Shown here: positions 1-7,339 of the stretch, piece by piece
Position numbering within the stretch: the stretch's first letter is position 1
How the letters are laid out: the number at the start of each line of letters is the position of its first letter
Source: Prevotellaceae bacterium
GTDB lineage: Bacteria > Bacteroidota > Bacteroidia > Bacteroidales > UBA932
NCBI GenBank assembly: GCA_031259225.1
Contig: JAIRLT010000253.1
Coordinates: 1 to 7,806, forward strand
Reading direction: 5' to 3'
Length of the DNA: 7,806 nt
Notes under the pieces: generated by a model
Database searches by the model: none
Seen by the model: only the letters and a program-made list of their open reading frames with translations
What the model was told of the DNA's origin: nothing
Made by a program: the position numbers and the translations under genes

Positions 1-231
1 GATATAAAAGCACGTGCGAATGGAATAAAAACACGTGCTTTTGATATAAAAGCACGTGCGAATGGAACAAAAACACGTGCTTTTATCGTAAAAGCACGTG
101 CGAATGGAATAAAAACACGTGCTTTTATCGTAAAAGCACGTGCGAATAGAACAAAAACACGTGCTTTTATCATAAAAACACGTGCGAATGGAACAAAGAC
201 ACGTGTAAATTTAACAAAAACGCGTGTAAAT
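1..231. repeat. 21-bp-period CACGTG array (alternating 42-bp unit)
   Basis: CACGTG cores start at 11, 32, 53, 74, 95, 116, 137, 158, 179 and 200, with a degenerate CGCGTG at 221. Every step is exactly 21 bp. Spacers alternate between type A (CGAATGGAAYAAAAA, counted from inside the core flank) and type B (CTTTTATCGTAAAAG-like), so the true unit is 42 bp. Neighbouring cores form inverted repeats with arms AAAAGCACGTG and CACGTGCTTTT (for example 6-16 with 32-42), so each unit can form a hairpin or cruciform. The last two units diverge (spacer TAAATTTAAC), which marks the right border; the left border lies outside the window. The + strand frame starting at base 1 is open through the array to TAG at 259-261 and would encode heptapeptides of the form K(A/T)R(A/V)(N/F)xx. 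No start codon is visible, so I do not call it a gene. A protein-binding site array and a repetitive peptide gene both remain possible. Confidence 0.95.
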
Positions 232-283
232 GGCAGCAGAGGGTTCCTTTTTTCCGGATAGTACTTGCCGGTTGGTTCCGGAT

Positions 284-321
284 AAAAAAAACCCGCCCCG
301 GATTTCCGGGGCGGGAAAAAA
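284..321 (-). terminator. Rho-independent terminator of the TonB-dependent receptor gene
   Basis: The arms CCCGCCCCGG (292-301) and CCGGGGCGGG (306-315) form a perfect 10-bp stem with a 4-base loop. Read on the minus strand the stem is followed by eight T residues (bases 284-291 are all A on the plus strand). It lies 21 bp beyond the receptor stop codon, as expected for its terminator. The plus-strand side lacks a T tract (six A follow the stem), so it should act only on leftward transcripts. Confidence 0.93.
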
Positions 322-342
322 CCTTATGGCAAGTATTTTTAA

Positions 343-3300
343 TTAAAACATATATTTTATCCCAAATACCATTTGCCAGCGGGAAGCATCCCCTATATAA
401 TCCTGAAATGTTTCCGTCAAATCCTTACGCATACTATATTTTAATGTATAATTATTTGTGGCTCCAGGCGCTTGAGTCATCGTTAAAAATTGGTATTGTT
501 GGTTACCTAAAACCGTAGTTTGCTGGACGCCCCAATCTTTGTTTAACAAGTTTAAGAAGTTGGCAATATCAAAACTGAAACGTAATGCGTGCGCACGCCC
601 GTTGCCTTGGAATATTTTAAAGTCATGATAAATACTCAAATCTACCTGATGTGCAAAAGGAGCTACCGCGCCATTACGTTCGGCATATTCCCCGCGATGT
701 TTGCTTAAGTAGGGATCTTGGGCAATAAAGGCGTCCAAAGCTTTCCAAGCCTCATCTTGGCTGGCAAAATCGCCGGCAACCAAATGGTCTTTCACTTCAT
801 TAAAATCCCGCGGAATGTATATCAAATCATTGTATGTATGCTTGTCTGCATTTACGTCCCCGTTATATGTATACGAATAACGGAACGGGCGGTAAACCTG
901 GTAAATTAAACCAAAGTTTGTGGCGGCATGTTTGCTCCAGTTAGCCGTATAAAAAGCAGAAGCTAAAAACCGTCCGTCTAACGATCCGGCGCTGTAACCC
1001 ATTTCGGGTGCATTCGGATTAAGTGCAGGGCGGTATTTCCACGCCGAAAGTGCAACGGAAGACGTCCCGTCCGTAACACCCTTAGACCTGCCCATCGTGT
1101 AGGATACGTTTAAATACAAGCCTTTCAGCAGTCCCTCGTAAAATGATTTTTGTAATTGTGCCGAACCGAAGATAGCATATCCCTGGTTTGTATTACGCAA
1201 CATCACCACATGGTTAGCGCCTTTTTGGTTACCGGGCAGATCGCTATAATATTGCCCGGTAAAAAGCGGGCGCTTATTTCCCGCGCCGCCGTCGTTCACA
1301 AAATAGTCTGTGGTAACCAATCCTATATTATCATGGTAAATCGCATTTAAATCTTTTGAATATAATAATTCGATGGTGGCAATCCATCCGTCACCGAATT
1401 TGTAATCGGCAGCCAGATTGGTTTTCCATAAATTCGGATAATTAAACTCCGGGTCGGTAATAGAAATATCGGCGCGTGTAGCAGCGCCTGCTGCCGGCTT
1501 GTAAGTATCGAAGCTGCCCGTAAATCCAAGGGTTTGTTTCGCGCTGCCGCTAATATTCACATCCCCGAATAATATGCCATTGTTGCCTGCCTGATTGCTT
1601 ATCCATACGTAAGGAGGCGTTCCCGAGAACAATCCCGTACCCCCGCGCACCTGCAACGACCCGTCTTCAAACGGTTGGTAGTTGAAGCCCAAACGGGGAG
1701 AGAGTACCGGTCGTGCGCCCGGGTATTTGGAAACATCAATTTTTATCCCGTCGCGGTATGTTTCAGCCGCCACCGTCGGATTTTCCGGAAGGTCGGTAAG
1801 GAACACAGGGATATCTACACGCAACCCGCCCGTAACGTTAAGCTTGTCGTTTATTTTCCATTTATCTTGTATATAAAATCCAAGTTGCAATACATTTATT
1901 TTTGCAAAAGGAAATTCGTCCCCTATTGCATACTTCTGGTTATAGTAGGAATACCCGGTAGTCGCCGAGTTTGCAATACCTGTTACGCCCGATGTAAAAC
2001 CATATTGGGTCGCGTTATAATTTGTGATATCAAAACCGCTTATATTTCCATTATGGGTTCTCAGGTAATCTTTTGTTGCTAATACATTAAATTTAAAATC
2101 ATCCACCGAGTTAAAAACCCAAGCCCCGGGATAGTTTTGCGCATATCCATTTACAAAAGCGCGGTAATCGCTTTGGGTACCTATCGTAATTTGGTGTTCT
2201 CCCAAGTGGAGGATAAAGTTGTCCTGTATTTGCCAAATGTCCGAATCCAATAAATTATTATAGGAATTGGCTTCCGTCCCGAATGTAGTATAAGATTGGT
2301 TGTTTCCGTTTAGGATATCTACTTGGGGGAAAAATCCGCCGTCCACATCCCGGAAATCACGAATTCTTGAATACCCCACCTTGAAATAATTACTCATTTT
2401 ATCATTAATAATAGTATTCAAATCTGCAATAAAGATGTTAAAATTATTATTCGTGCGATAGAATGTAGAAGAATACGGGATAGCGTATTGGCTGGGACCC
2501 CGCCCGGGGGTCGGGGCGCCCGAACTGGACGGGTTATTGGTATTGAATGACTTTAAATGATAATACTTCACACTAAGCGCGTTTTTAGCATTGATATTCC
2601 AATCCAAGCGGGCGGTTATCCGGTTGGCTTGCGTATCCGTCTTTTTCACGTCAAAAATACCGGGATCATACGCCAGTTCGGTTCCTAAAAAATCGGACAA
2701 ATCCTGTAATACCGACGCTTCTACTGCGGAGTTTTCTGTAGTATAGGTAACAGGGTTTTCTTGACGATCCATTTCGGCGTTAAGGTAAAAGAACAGTTTA
2801 TTTTTTATCAATGCCCCCGACAGGCTCAGTCCGTACTGGTGATTTGAAAATTCTGTAACCGATAAAATCTCGTCTTTCACGCGGTATCCTTTCAACGAAG
2901 GGCTTTTAGTGTACATATACGCCGACGTATGAAATTCATTGGAACCCGATTTGGTTACGGAATTGATGCCAGCGCCGGTGAAACCACCGTTGCGCACGTC
3001 GTAAGGAGCAATCATCACCTGTATTTGTTCCAATGCTTCCAGCGAAATAGGTTCCACGCCGGAGGCGCCTAATGCGGAACTTAACCCGAAAGAATTATTA
3101 AACGATGCGCCGTCCACCGTTACATTATTAAAACGGTAAGAAATGCCGCCAAAATTATTACCGCTACTCATGGGCGTCAATTTTGTAAAATCGTTCAATG
3201 AACGATTAAAAGTCGGCAGTTTGTCCATTTTATCGCGTGTAATAATTTCCTGTGCACCTGTCCGGCTGGCTGAAATCACCGGATTAGGGTTACCAATTAC

Positions 3301-3666
3301 TACCACTTCATCCAATAGCTTTGCATCTTCTGTTAAAGTAGCACTCAATTTATAATCTTCGCCCAATGCCAGAGTGATGTCATTAAAAGACCTTGATGTG
3401 AAGCCAATAAAAGACAAATCAACCGTATAGGGACCGCCAATACGCATATTTTGCAACTGGTAGTTCCCTTTTCCATCCGATATAGTGGAATATTTAGTAC
3501 CCGTAGGAACATGGACAGCAATAATAGTCGTCCCTACAATAGGCGCCCCATTAGTATCTGTGATCACGCCACTGATATTGGAAGTTGTTACCTGCGCATA
3601 CGATGCGCCCACAAAAAGCAAGCCCACTAAGGCGCTTGCAAAACGTACAAAAATTTTTGATTTCAT
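343..3666 (-). CDS. Oar-like TonB-dependent outer-membrane receptor
   Basis: The 1107-residue protein has a Sec signal peptide (basic MKSKIFVRF start, hydrophobic core, likely cleavage after ASYA, residue 24). A carboxypeptidase-regulatory-like beta-sandwich (about 29-113) follows, then a TonB-box-like DEVVVIG (119-125), a plug domain (about 130-245, with VDGASFNNSFG and the GGFTGAGINSVTKSGSNEFH stretch) and a long 22-strand-type barrel ending in the terminal Phe of KYMF. This order is that of Oar/OmpA-related TonB-dependent receptors of Bacteroidota and Myxococcus: energised outer-membrane channels whose substrate is usually unknown. The length is typical and the frame is intact. The ATG at 3664-3666 is chosen because it begins the signal peptide; the leader just before it is A/T-rich with no Shine-Dalgarno, normal in this phylum. 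No SusD-like lipoprotein is adjacent, so a SusC glycan role is not supported. The gene appears monocistronic, with its own promoter candidate and terminator. Substrate cannot be inferred. Confidence 0.96.
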   Translation of the reverse strand: MKSKIFVRFASALVGLLFVGASYAQVTTSNISGVITDTNGAPIVGTTIIAVHVPTGTKYSTISDGKGNYQLQNMRIGGPYTVDLSFIGFTSRSFNDITLALGEDYKLSATLTEDAKLLDEVVVIGNPNPVISASRTGAQEIITRDKMDKLPTFNRSLNDFTKLTPMSSGNNFGGISYRFNNVTVDGASFNNSFGLSSALGASGVEPISLEALEQIQVMIAPYDVRNGGFTGAGINSVTKSGSNEFHTSAYMYTKSPSLKGYRVKDEILSVTEFSNHQYGLSLSGALIKNKLFFYLNAEMDRQENPVTYTTENSAVEASVLQDLSDFLGTELAYDPGIFDVKKTDTQANRITARLDWNINAKNALSVKYYHLKSFNTNNPSSSGAPTPGRGPSQYAIPYSSTFYRTNNNFNIFIADLNTIINDKMSNYFKVGYSRIRDFRDVDGGFFPQVDILNGNNQSYTTFGTEANSYNNLLDSDIWQIQDNFILHLGEHQITIGTQSDYRAFVNGYAQNYPGAWVFNSVDDFKFNVLATKDYLRTHNGNISGFDITNYNATQYGFTSGVTGIANSATTGYSYYNQKYAIGDEFPFAKINVLQLGFYIQDKWKINDKLNVTGGLRVDIPVFLTDLPENPTVAAETYRDGIKIDVSKYPGARPVLSPRLGFNYQPFEDGSLQVRGGTGLFSGTPPYVWISNQAGNNGILFGDVNISGSAKQTLGFTGSFDTYKPAAGAATRADISITDPEFNYPNLWKTNLAADYKFGDGWIATIELLYSKDLNAIYHDNIGLVTTDYFVNDGGAGNKRPLFTGQYYSDLPGNQKGANHVVMLRNTNQGYAIFGSAQLQKSFYEGLLKGLYLNVSYTMGRSKGVTDGTSSVALSAWKYRPALNPNAPEMGYSAGSLDGRFLASAFYTANWSKHAATNFGLIYQVYRPFRYSYTYNGDVNADKHTYNDLIYIPRDFNEVKDHLVAGDFASQDEAWKALDAFIAQDPYLSKHRGEYAERNGAVAPFAHQVDLSIYHDFKIFQGNGRAHALRFSFDIANFLNLLNKDWGVQQTTVLGNQQYQFLTMTQAPGATNNYTLKYSMRKDLTETFQDYIGDASRWQMVFGIKYMF

Positions 3667-3731
3667 AGAATGTTTTTTTAATAAGTTTACGTGTACAAAG
3701 GAACAATATAAATATTACAGAAAAATTTATT

Positions 3732-3763
3732 CAAAAATACAAAGTTGTTAAGGAATATTCAAG
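3732..3763 (-). promoter_or_regulatory. Candidate Bacteroidota sigma-ABfr promoter of the receptor gene
   Basis: On the minus strand TATTTTTG (3732-3739) matches the -7 consensus TAnnTTTG. CTTG (3760-3763), a 3-of-4 match to the -33 TTTG box, lies 20 bp upstream, close to the usual 19-20 bp spacing. Transcription would start near 3725 and give a leader of roughly 60 nt. This is a consensus match in A/T-rich DNA, so it is plausible but not certain. Confidence 0.55.
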
Positions 3764-3840
3764 TATAGATATTAACATTCCCTTTTCATTTTCCTTTCCT
3801 TCCCTTACTGCCGCAAGGATTTCCCATGTGGATAATTTTA

Positions 3841-3891
3841 TAGGAATTAGGAATTGGAAATTAAGAATTAGGAATTGGCTGGCGCCGGCAG
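3841..3891. repeat. 7-bp tandem array (TAGGAAT) with GGCTGGCGCCGGCAG cap
   Basis: Five consecutive 7-bp units are seen: TAGGAAT, TAGGAAT, TGGAAAT, TAAGAAT, TAGGAAT (3841-3875). They run straight into TGGCTGGCGCCGGCAG (3876-3891). The cap resembles sequences that follow other short-period arrays in this window. The array lies between the two genes and is not inside any coding region. Confidence 0.85.
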
Positions 3892-3896
3892 CGCCA

Positions 3897-3929
3897 CGTC
3901 ATTGCGAGCGCAGCGAAGCAATCCAGAGG
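3897..3929. repeat. Short CGTCATTGCGAG-type dispersed repeat
   Basis: The stretch begins CGTCATTGCGAGCGCAGCG and continues through GAAGCAATCCAGAGG. It carries a small inverted repeat ATTGC (3901-3905) and GCAAT (3918-3922). From memory, sequences of this form are dispersed intergenic repeats in many bacterial genomes. Here that is recognition by pattern; only one copy lies in the window. Its first bases (CGTCATTsCGA) resemble the left end of the large inverted repeat at 7662-7806. Confidence 0.6.
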
Positions 3930-3932
3930 AAT

Positions 3933-3995
3933 TATGAGTTATGAATTATGAGTTATGAGTTACGCAATACGAAGTACGAGTTACGCAATACGATA
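3933..3995. repeat. 7-bp tandem array (TATGAGT / TACGCAA) abutting the carB stop
   Basis: Nine exact 7-bp units are seen: TATGAGT, TATGAAT, TATGAGT, TATGAGT, TACGCAA, TACGAAG, TACGAGT, TACGCAA, TACGATA. The first four share TATGA and the last five share TACG, so the array has two blocks. It ends three bases before the reverse-complement carB stop codon (3999-4001), so the carB transcript enters it immediately. No convincing carB terminator is visible between here and the receptor gene. Confidence 0.88.
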
Positions 3996-3998
3996 CTG

Positions 3999-6900
3999 TT
4001 AATACTCGTCCCACCGTTTAATGGATATATCGTCTTCGTTGATTTCGCAGAAGGCATTGATGAATGCCGCAGCGAGGCGGGCATTGGTGATGAGCGGGAT
4101 ATTGAAATCAATGGCGGCGCGGCGTACCTGATAGCCTTTGGTCAGTTCGCGCGGCGAAAGGTTTTTAGGGATGTTCACCACAAATTCAATGGTTTTATTG
4201 CGCAGCAGTTCTATTGCCTGTGGCTGTCCTTCTTCGTCAGGCCAGTGCGCCAGCAGGGCAGGGACGCCGTTTTCTTCCAAATATTTTTGTGTGCCGGTGG
4301 TGGCATACAGGGTATAGCCTTTGTGGTGCAGCAGCCGCACGCTTTCCAGCATTGACGCCTTTTGCCGTGCGTCGCCGGTGGAGAGCAGGATGGCTGACCG
4401 GGGGATTTTATAGCCCACCGAAAGCATCGCCATGAGCACCGCTTCGGGGCTGTCATCGCCGATGCAGCCTACTTCGCCGGTGGACGCCATATCAACGCCC
4501 AGCACGGGGTCGGCTTTTTGCAGGCGGGTGAACGAAAACTGCGACGCCTTGATGCCGACATAATCGAGGTCGAAAGCGTTTTTGCGCGGCTTTTCCACCG
4601 GCAACCCCAGCATGATTTTGGTGGCGATGTCGATAAAATTTATTTTTAATACTTTTGATACAAACGGGAAACTCCGTGACGCCCGCAGGTTGCATTCAAT
4701 TACTTTAATGTCGTTCTCTTTGGCGAGGAACTGGATATTAAACGGTCCGGAGATTTGGAGTTCCTGTGCAATCTGCCGTGCAATCTTTTTGATGCGGCGG
4801 GCTGTTTCCACATACAGTTTTTGCGGCGGGAACTGGATGGTGGCGTCGCCCGAATGCACGCCCGCAAATTCGATATGTTCGGAGATAGCGTAGGCAATCA
4901 CCTCGCCCCTGTCCGCCACAGCGTCCAGTTCTATCTCCTTTGCGTTTTCGATGAAAGCGCTGACCACTACCGGATGTTTTGTGGATACATTGGCAGCCAG
5001 TTTCAAAAACTGTTCCAATTCCGTTTTGTTCGAGCATACGTTCATTGCCGCACCCGACAACACATAGGAAGGACGTACCAGCACCGGGAACCCTACCTCT
5101 TCCACAAACTTTTCTATTTCTTCCATGCTGCTTAATTCTTTCCAGCGGGGCTGATCAACGCCCAGCCGGTCGAGCATTGAAGAGAATTTGTGGCGGTCTT
5201 CGGCATTGTCAATGCTTTTTGCGGGCGTTCCCAGCACCGGGACGCCGGCTGCCGCCAAACGCAACGCCAAATTATTCGGTATCTGCCCCCCTACGGAAAC
5301 TACCACGCCTTCCAGTTGGCAGTTGGCAGTGGGCAGTGGGCAGTTAGCAGTTAGCAGGGGGCAGGGGGCAGGGGCAGTTTCCCCTTTGGGGATTAGGGGG
5401 CTTCCACTCTCCAGTTCGATGATGTCCATTACGCGTTCGTAAGTCAGTTCGTCGAAGTAGAGGCGGTCGCACATGTCGTAGTCGGTGCTGACGGTTTCGG
5501 GGTTGTAGTTAATCATTACGCCGCACCGTCCTTCCCTGCGGATGGTTTGCAGGGCATTCACGCTGCACCAGTCGAACTCGACCGAACTGCCGATGCGGTA
5601 AGCGCCGGAGCCCAATACAATCACCGAAGGTTTACCGCTCGGGTAGGTTACGTCATTAGCCGTGCCGTTATAGGTGAGGTATAAATAATTGGTTTGCGCC
5701 GGGTACTCTGCCGCCAGCGTGTCTATTTGCTTTACGACCGGCACGATGTTTTTTTCCTTGCGCAGCGCACGGACGGCGCCTGCGGCGGTATCCGTGTCAT
5801 CCGTATCTTTCAGCGCCAGCCGCGCAATCTGGAAATCGGAAAAACCCTGTTGCTTCGCCCGCCGCAGTAGGCTTTCGGACAGCGAATGCAATGCCGGGAC
5901 TTTTTCCAGTTCAGCGGCAGTGGCGATAATTTGTTTCAGTTTATATAAAAACCACTTGTCGATTTTCGTCAGCGCATGGATTTGGTCAATGGTATATCCC
6001 TTTTGAAAAGCCTTTGAAATAACAAAAATCCGGTTGTCGGTAGGTTCGCGCAACGATTTGTCGATGTCGTCCACCTGTATTTCCTTATTGGCGACAAAAC
6101 CGTGCGCCCCCTGCCCAATCATGCGCAATCCCTTTTGTATAGCCTCTTCAAACGAACGCCCAATCGCCATCACCTCGCCCACGCTTTTCATGCTGCTGCC
6201 TATTTCGCGCGACACGCCATGGAATTTCGACAAATCCCAGCGCGGGATTTTACATACGATATAATCCAGCGCCGGCTCGAACAGCGCCGTCGTCGATTTG
6301 GTAACCGTATTTTTCAAGTCGAACAGCCCGTACCCCAGCGCCAGCTTCGCCGCCACAAATGCCAGCGGATAGCCGGTAGCCTTTGACGCCAGCGCCGACG
6401 AACGGCTCAACCGCGCATTCACTTCTATCACCGCGTAGTCTTCCGAATGGGGGTCTAAGGCATACTGCACATTGCATTCGCCCACAATCCCGATATGGCG
6501 GATGATGCGGATAGACAGTTCGCGCAATTTCTGGTACTCGCTGTTGTTAAGCGTTTGCGAGGGCGCCACCACAATACTCTCGCCGGTATGGATACCCAGC
6601 GGGTCGAGGTTTTCCATGTTGCAGACCGTAATGCAATTGTCATAGCGGTCGCGCACCACTTCGTATTCAATTTCTTTCCACCCTTTCAGCGATTTCTCTA
6701 CAAGGATTTGCGGCGAATATGAAAACGCTTTTTCGGCGAGTTTTTTCAATTCTTCTTCATGGTCGCAAAAACCGCTGCCTAAACCGCCAAGGGCATACGC
6801 CGCGCGGATAATCACCGGGTAACCCAATGTTTCCGCGGCTTCCTGCGCATCCTTCAAGTTGCCTACCGCCATGCTCCGGATGGTTTTCACGTTTATTTCA

Positions 6901-7307
6901 CCTAATTTTTTCACGAACAGTTCACGGTCTTCCGTATCGATAATAGCCTGCACCGGCGTACCAAGCACCTGTACATGGTATTTTTCCAACACCCCCGACC
7001 GGTATAACTGCACGCCGCAGTTTAATGCGGTTTGCCCGCCAAAGGCAAGCAGGATGCCGTCGGGACGCTCTTTGCGGATAATTTTTTCCACAAAAAAAGG
7101 CGTTACGGGCAAAAAATAAATCTTGTCGGCAACGCCTTCCGAAGTCTGCACCGTGGCAATGTTCGGATTGATGAGGATCGTTTCGACGCCCTCCTCCCGC
7201 AGGGCTTTCAGCGCTTGCGAACCGGAATAGTCAAACTCGCCCGCTTCGCCGATTTTCAGTGCGCCGGAACCCAGCAGCAGCACTTTTTTGATAGAATGGT
7301 TTTGCAT
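3999..7307 (-). CDS. carB: Carbamoyl-phosphate synthase large subunit
   Basis: CarB makes carbamoyl phosphate from bicarbonate, two ATP and ammonia delivered by the CarA glutaminase, feeding pyrimidine and arginine synthesis in the cytoplasm. The 1102 residues show the duplicated synthetase layout. Half one has LLGSGALKIGEAGEFDYSGS (11-30), the ATP-grasp loop RAAYALGGLGSGF (168-180), ENLDPLGIHTGES (232-244) and EVNARLSRSSALASKATGYP (295-314). A linker/oligomerisation region spans about 400-550. Half two has VLGSGAYRIGSSVEFDW (564-580), RPSYVLSGAAMNV (745-757), EHIEFAGVHSGDAT (810-823) and ECNLRASRSFPF (871-882). A methylglyoxal-synthase-like allosteric domain occupies about 965-1102. The motifs resemble animal CAD/CPS1 more than E. 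coli CarB. The start at 7305-7307 is preferred over an in-frame GTG at 7376 because a promoter -7 box lies between them and family homology begins at QNHSIKKVLLLG. Residues 634-665 are an in-frame repeat-derived insertion; without about 30 of them the protein has normal family length. carA is not in the window. Confidence 0.97.
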   Translation of the reverse strand: MQNHSIKKVLLLGSGALKIGEAGEFDYSGSQALKALREEGVETILINPNIATVQTSEGVADKIYFLPVTPFFVEKIIRKERPDGILLAFGGQTALNCGVQLYRSGVLEKYHVQVLGTPVQAIIDTEDRELFVKKLGEINVKTIRSMAVGNLKDAQEAAETLGYPVIIRAAYALGGLGSGFCDHEEELKKLAEKAFSYSPQILVEKSLKGWKEIEYEVVRDRYDNCITVCNMENLDPLGIHTGESIVVAPSQTLNNSEYQKLRELSIRIIRHIGIVGECNVQYALDPHSEDYAVIEVNARLSRSSALASKATGYPLAFVAAKLALGYGLFDLKNTVTKSTTALFEPALDYIVCKIPRWDLSKFHGVSREIGSSMKSVGEVMAIGRSFEEAIQKGLRMIGQGAHGFVANKEIQVDDIDKSLREPTDNRIFVISKAFQKGYTIDQIHALTKIDKWFLYKLKQIIATAAELEKVPALHSLSESLLRRAKQQGFSDFQIARLALKDTDDTDTAAGAVRALRKEKNIVPVVKQIDTLAAEYPAQTNYLYLTYNGTANDVTYPSGKPSVIVLGSGAYRIGSSVEFDWCSVNALQTIRREGRCGVMINYNPETVSTDYDMCDRLYFDELTYERVMDIIELESGSPLIPKGETAPAPCPLLTANCPLPTANCQLEGVVVSVGGQIPNNLALRLAAAGVPVLGTPAKSIDNAEDRHKFSSMLDRLGVDQPRWKELSSMEEIEKFVEEVGFPVLVRPSYVLSGAAMNVCSNKTELEQFLKLAANVSTKHPVVVSAFIENAKEIELDAVADRGEVIAYAISEHIEFAGVHSGDATIQFPPQKLYVETARRIKKIARQIAQELQISGPFNIQFLAKENDIKVIECNLRASRSFPFVSKVLKINFIDIATKIMLGLPVEKPRKNAFDLDYVGIKASQFSFTRLQKADPVLGVDMASTGEVGCIGDDSPEAVLMAMLSVGYKIPRSAILLSTGDARQKASMLESVRLLHHKGYTLYATTGTQKYLEENGVPALLAHWPDEEGQPQAIELLRNKTIEFVVNIPKNLSPRELTKGYQVRRAAIDFNIPLITNARLAAAFINAFCEINEDDISIKRWDEY
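5313..5408. repeat. 7-bp tandem array plus C4-TTT-G4 module inserted in carB
   Basis: On the plus strand eight exact 7-bp units occur as four identical doublets: CAGTTGG x2, CAGTGGG x2, CAGTTAG x2, CAGGGGG x2 (5313-5368). A shortened CAGGGG follows, then CAGTTT and the palindrome CCCCTTTGGGG (5381-5391) and a G-rich tail. It is read through by carB on the minus strand as residues S634-L665, including LLTANCPLPTANCQL with its repeated TANC. Relatives have about three residues here (IELE then a short turn then GVVVSVGGQ). The direct repeat TCCAGTT flanks it at 5311-5317 and 5410-5416. Similar units lie outside carB at 7626-7653. Confidence 0.92.
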
Positions 7308-7331
7308 GAAAAAAGGTCGGTTTATTTTTTG

Positions 7332-7339
7332 CAAAAGTA
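7332..7339 (-). promoter_or_regulatory. Candidate -7 promoter box of carB
   Basis: The minus-strand TACTTTTG is a perfect match to the Bacteroidota -7 consensus TAnnTTTG and is followed by C, as is common. No good TTTG is found at the expected -33 position (GAAAGGAGGG lies there), so the upstream half is weak. Transcription from here would start near 7325, about 18 nt before the ATG at 7305-7307. That places the alternative GTG start at 7376 upstream of the transcript and helps decide the gene start. Confidence 0.6.

Noticed and set aside
1..231. CRISPR array.
   Set aside because: The period is only 21 bp, the intervening bases are themselves repeated in two alternating forms, and there are no unique spacers or cas genes.
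1675..2082. 135-codon plus-strand open frame inside the receptor gene.
   Set aside because: It is antisense to an intact, well-supported beta-barrel coding region and has no recognisable protein features.
2494..2521. GC-rich patch with GACCCC/GGGGTC inverted repeat inside the receptor gene, as a possible inserted element.
   Set aside because: It encodes an ordinary Gly/Pro-rich loop (GAPTPGRGP) in an uninterrupted frame, with no tandem period and no matching copy in the window.
343..3666. SusC-type glycan importer identity for the receptor.
   Set aside because: No SusD-like lipoprotein lies next to it, the gene has its own terminator, and the domain pattern fits the Oar-like group better.
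3667..3694. TTTACGTGTACAAAG-like sequence upstream of the receptor gene as a stray copy of the CACGTG array motif.
   Set aside because: It shares only ACGTG with the array core, lacks the full palindrome and the 21-bp spacing, and is easily a chance match.
3696..3703. TTCCTTTG on the minus strand as an alternative -7 box for the receptor gene.
   Set aside because: It misses one consensus base (TT instead of TA) and has no TTTG-like box 19-20 bp upstream; the box at 3732-3739 is better.
3881..3895. GGCGC/GCGCC hairpin as the carB terminator.
   Set aside because: The stem is only 5 bp and no T tract follows on the minus strand; it is better explained as the end of the array cap.
3948..4355. 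135-codon plus-strand open frame.
   Set aside because: It starts in the heptamer array and then runs antisense to the conserved carB 3' end; it is a shadow of carB.
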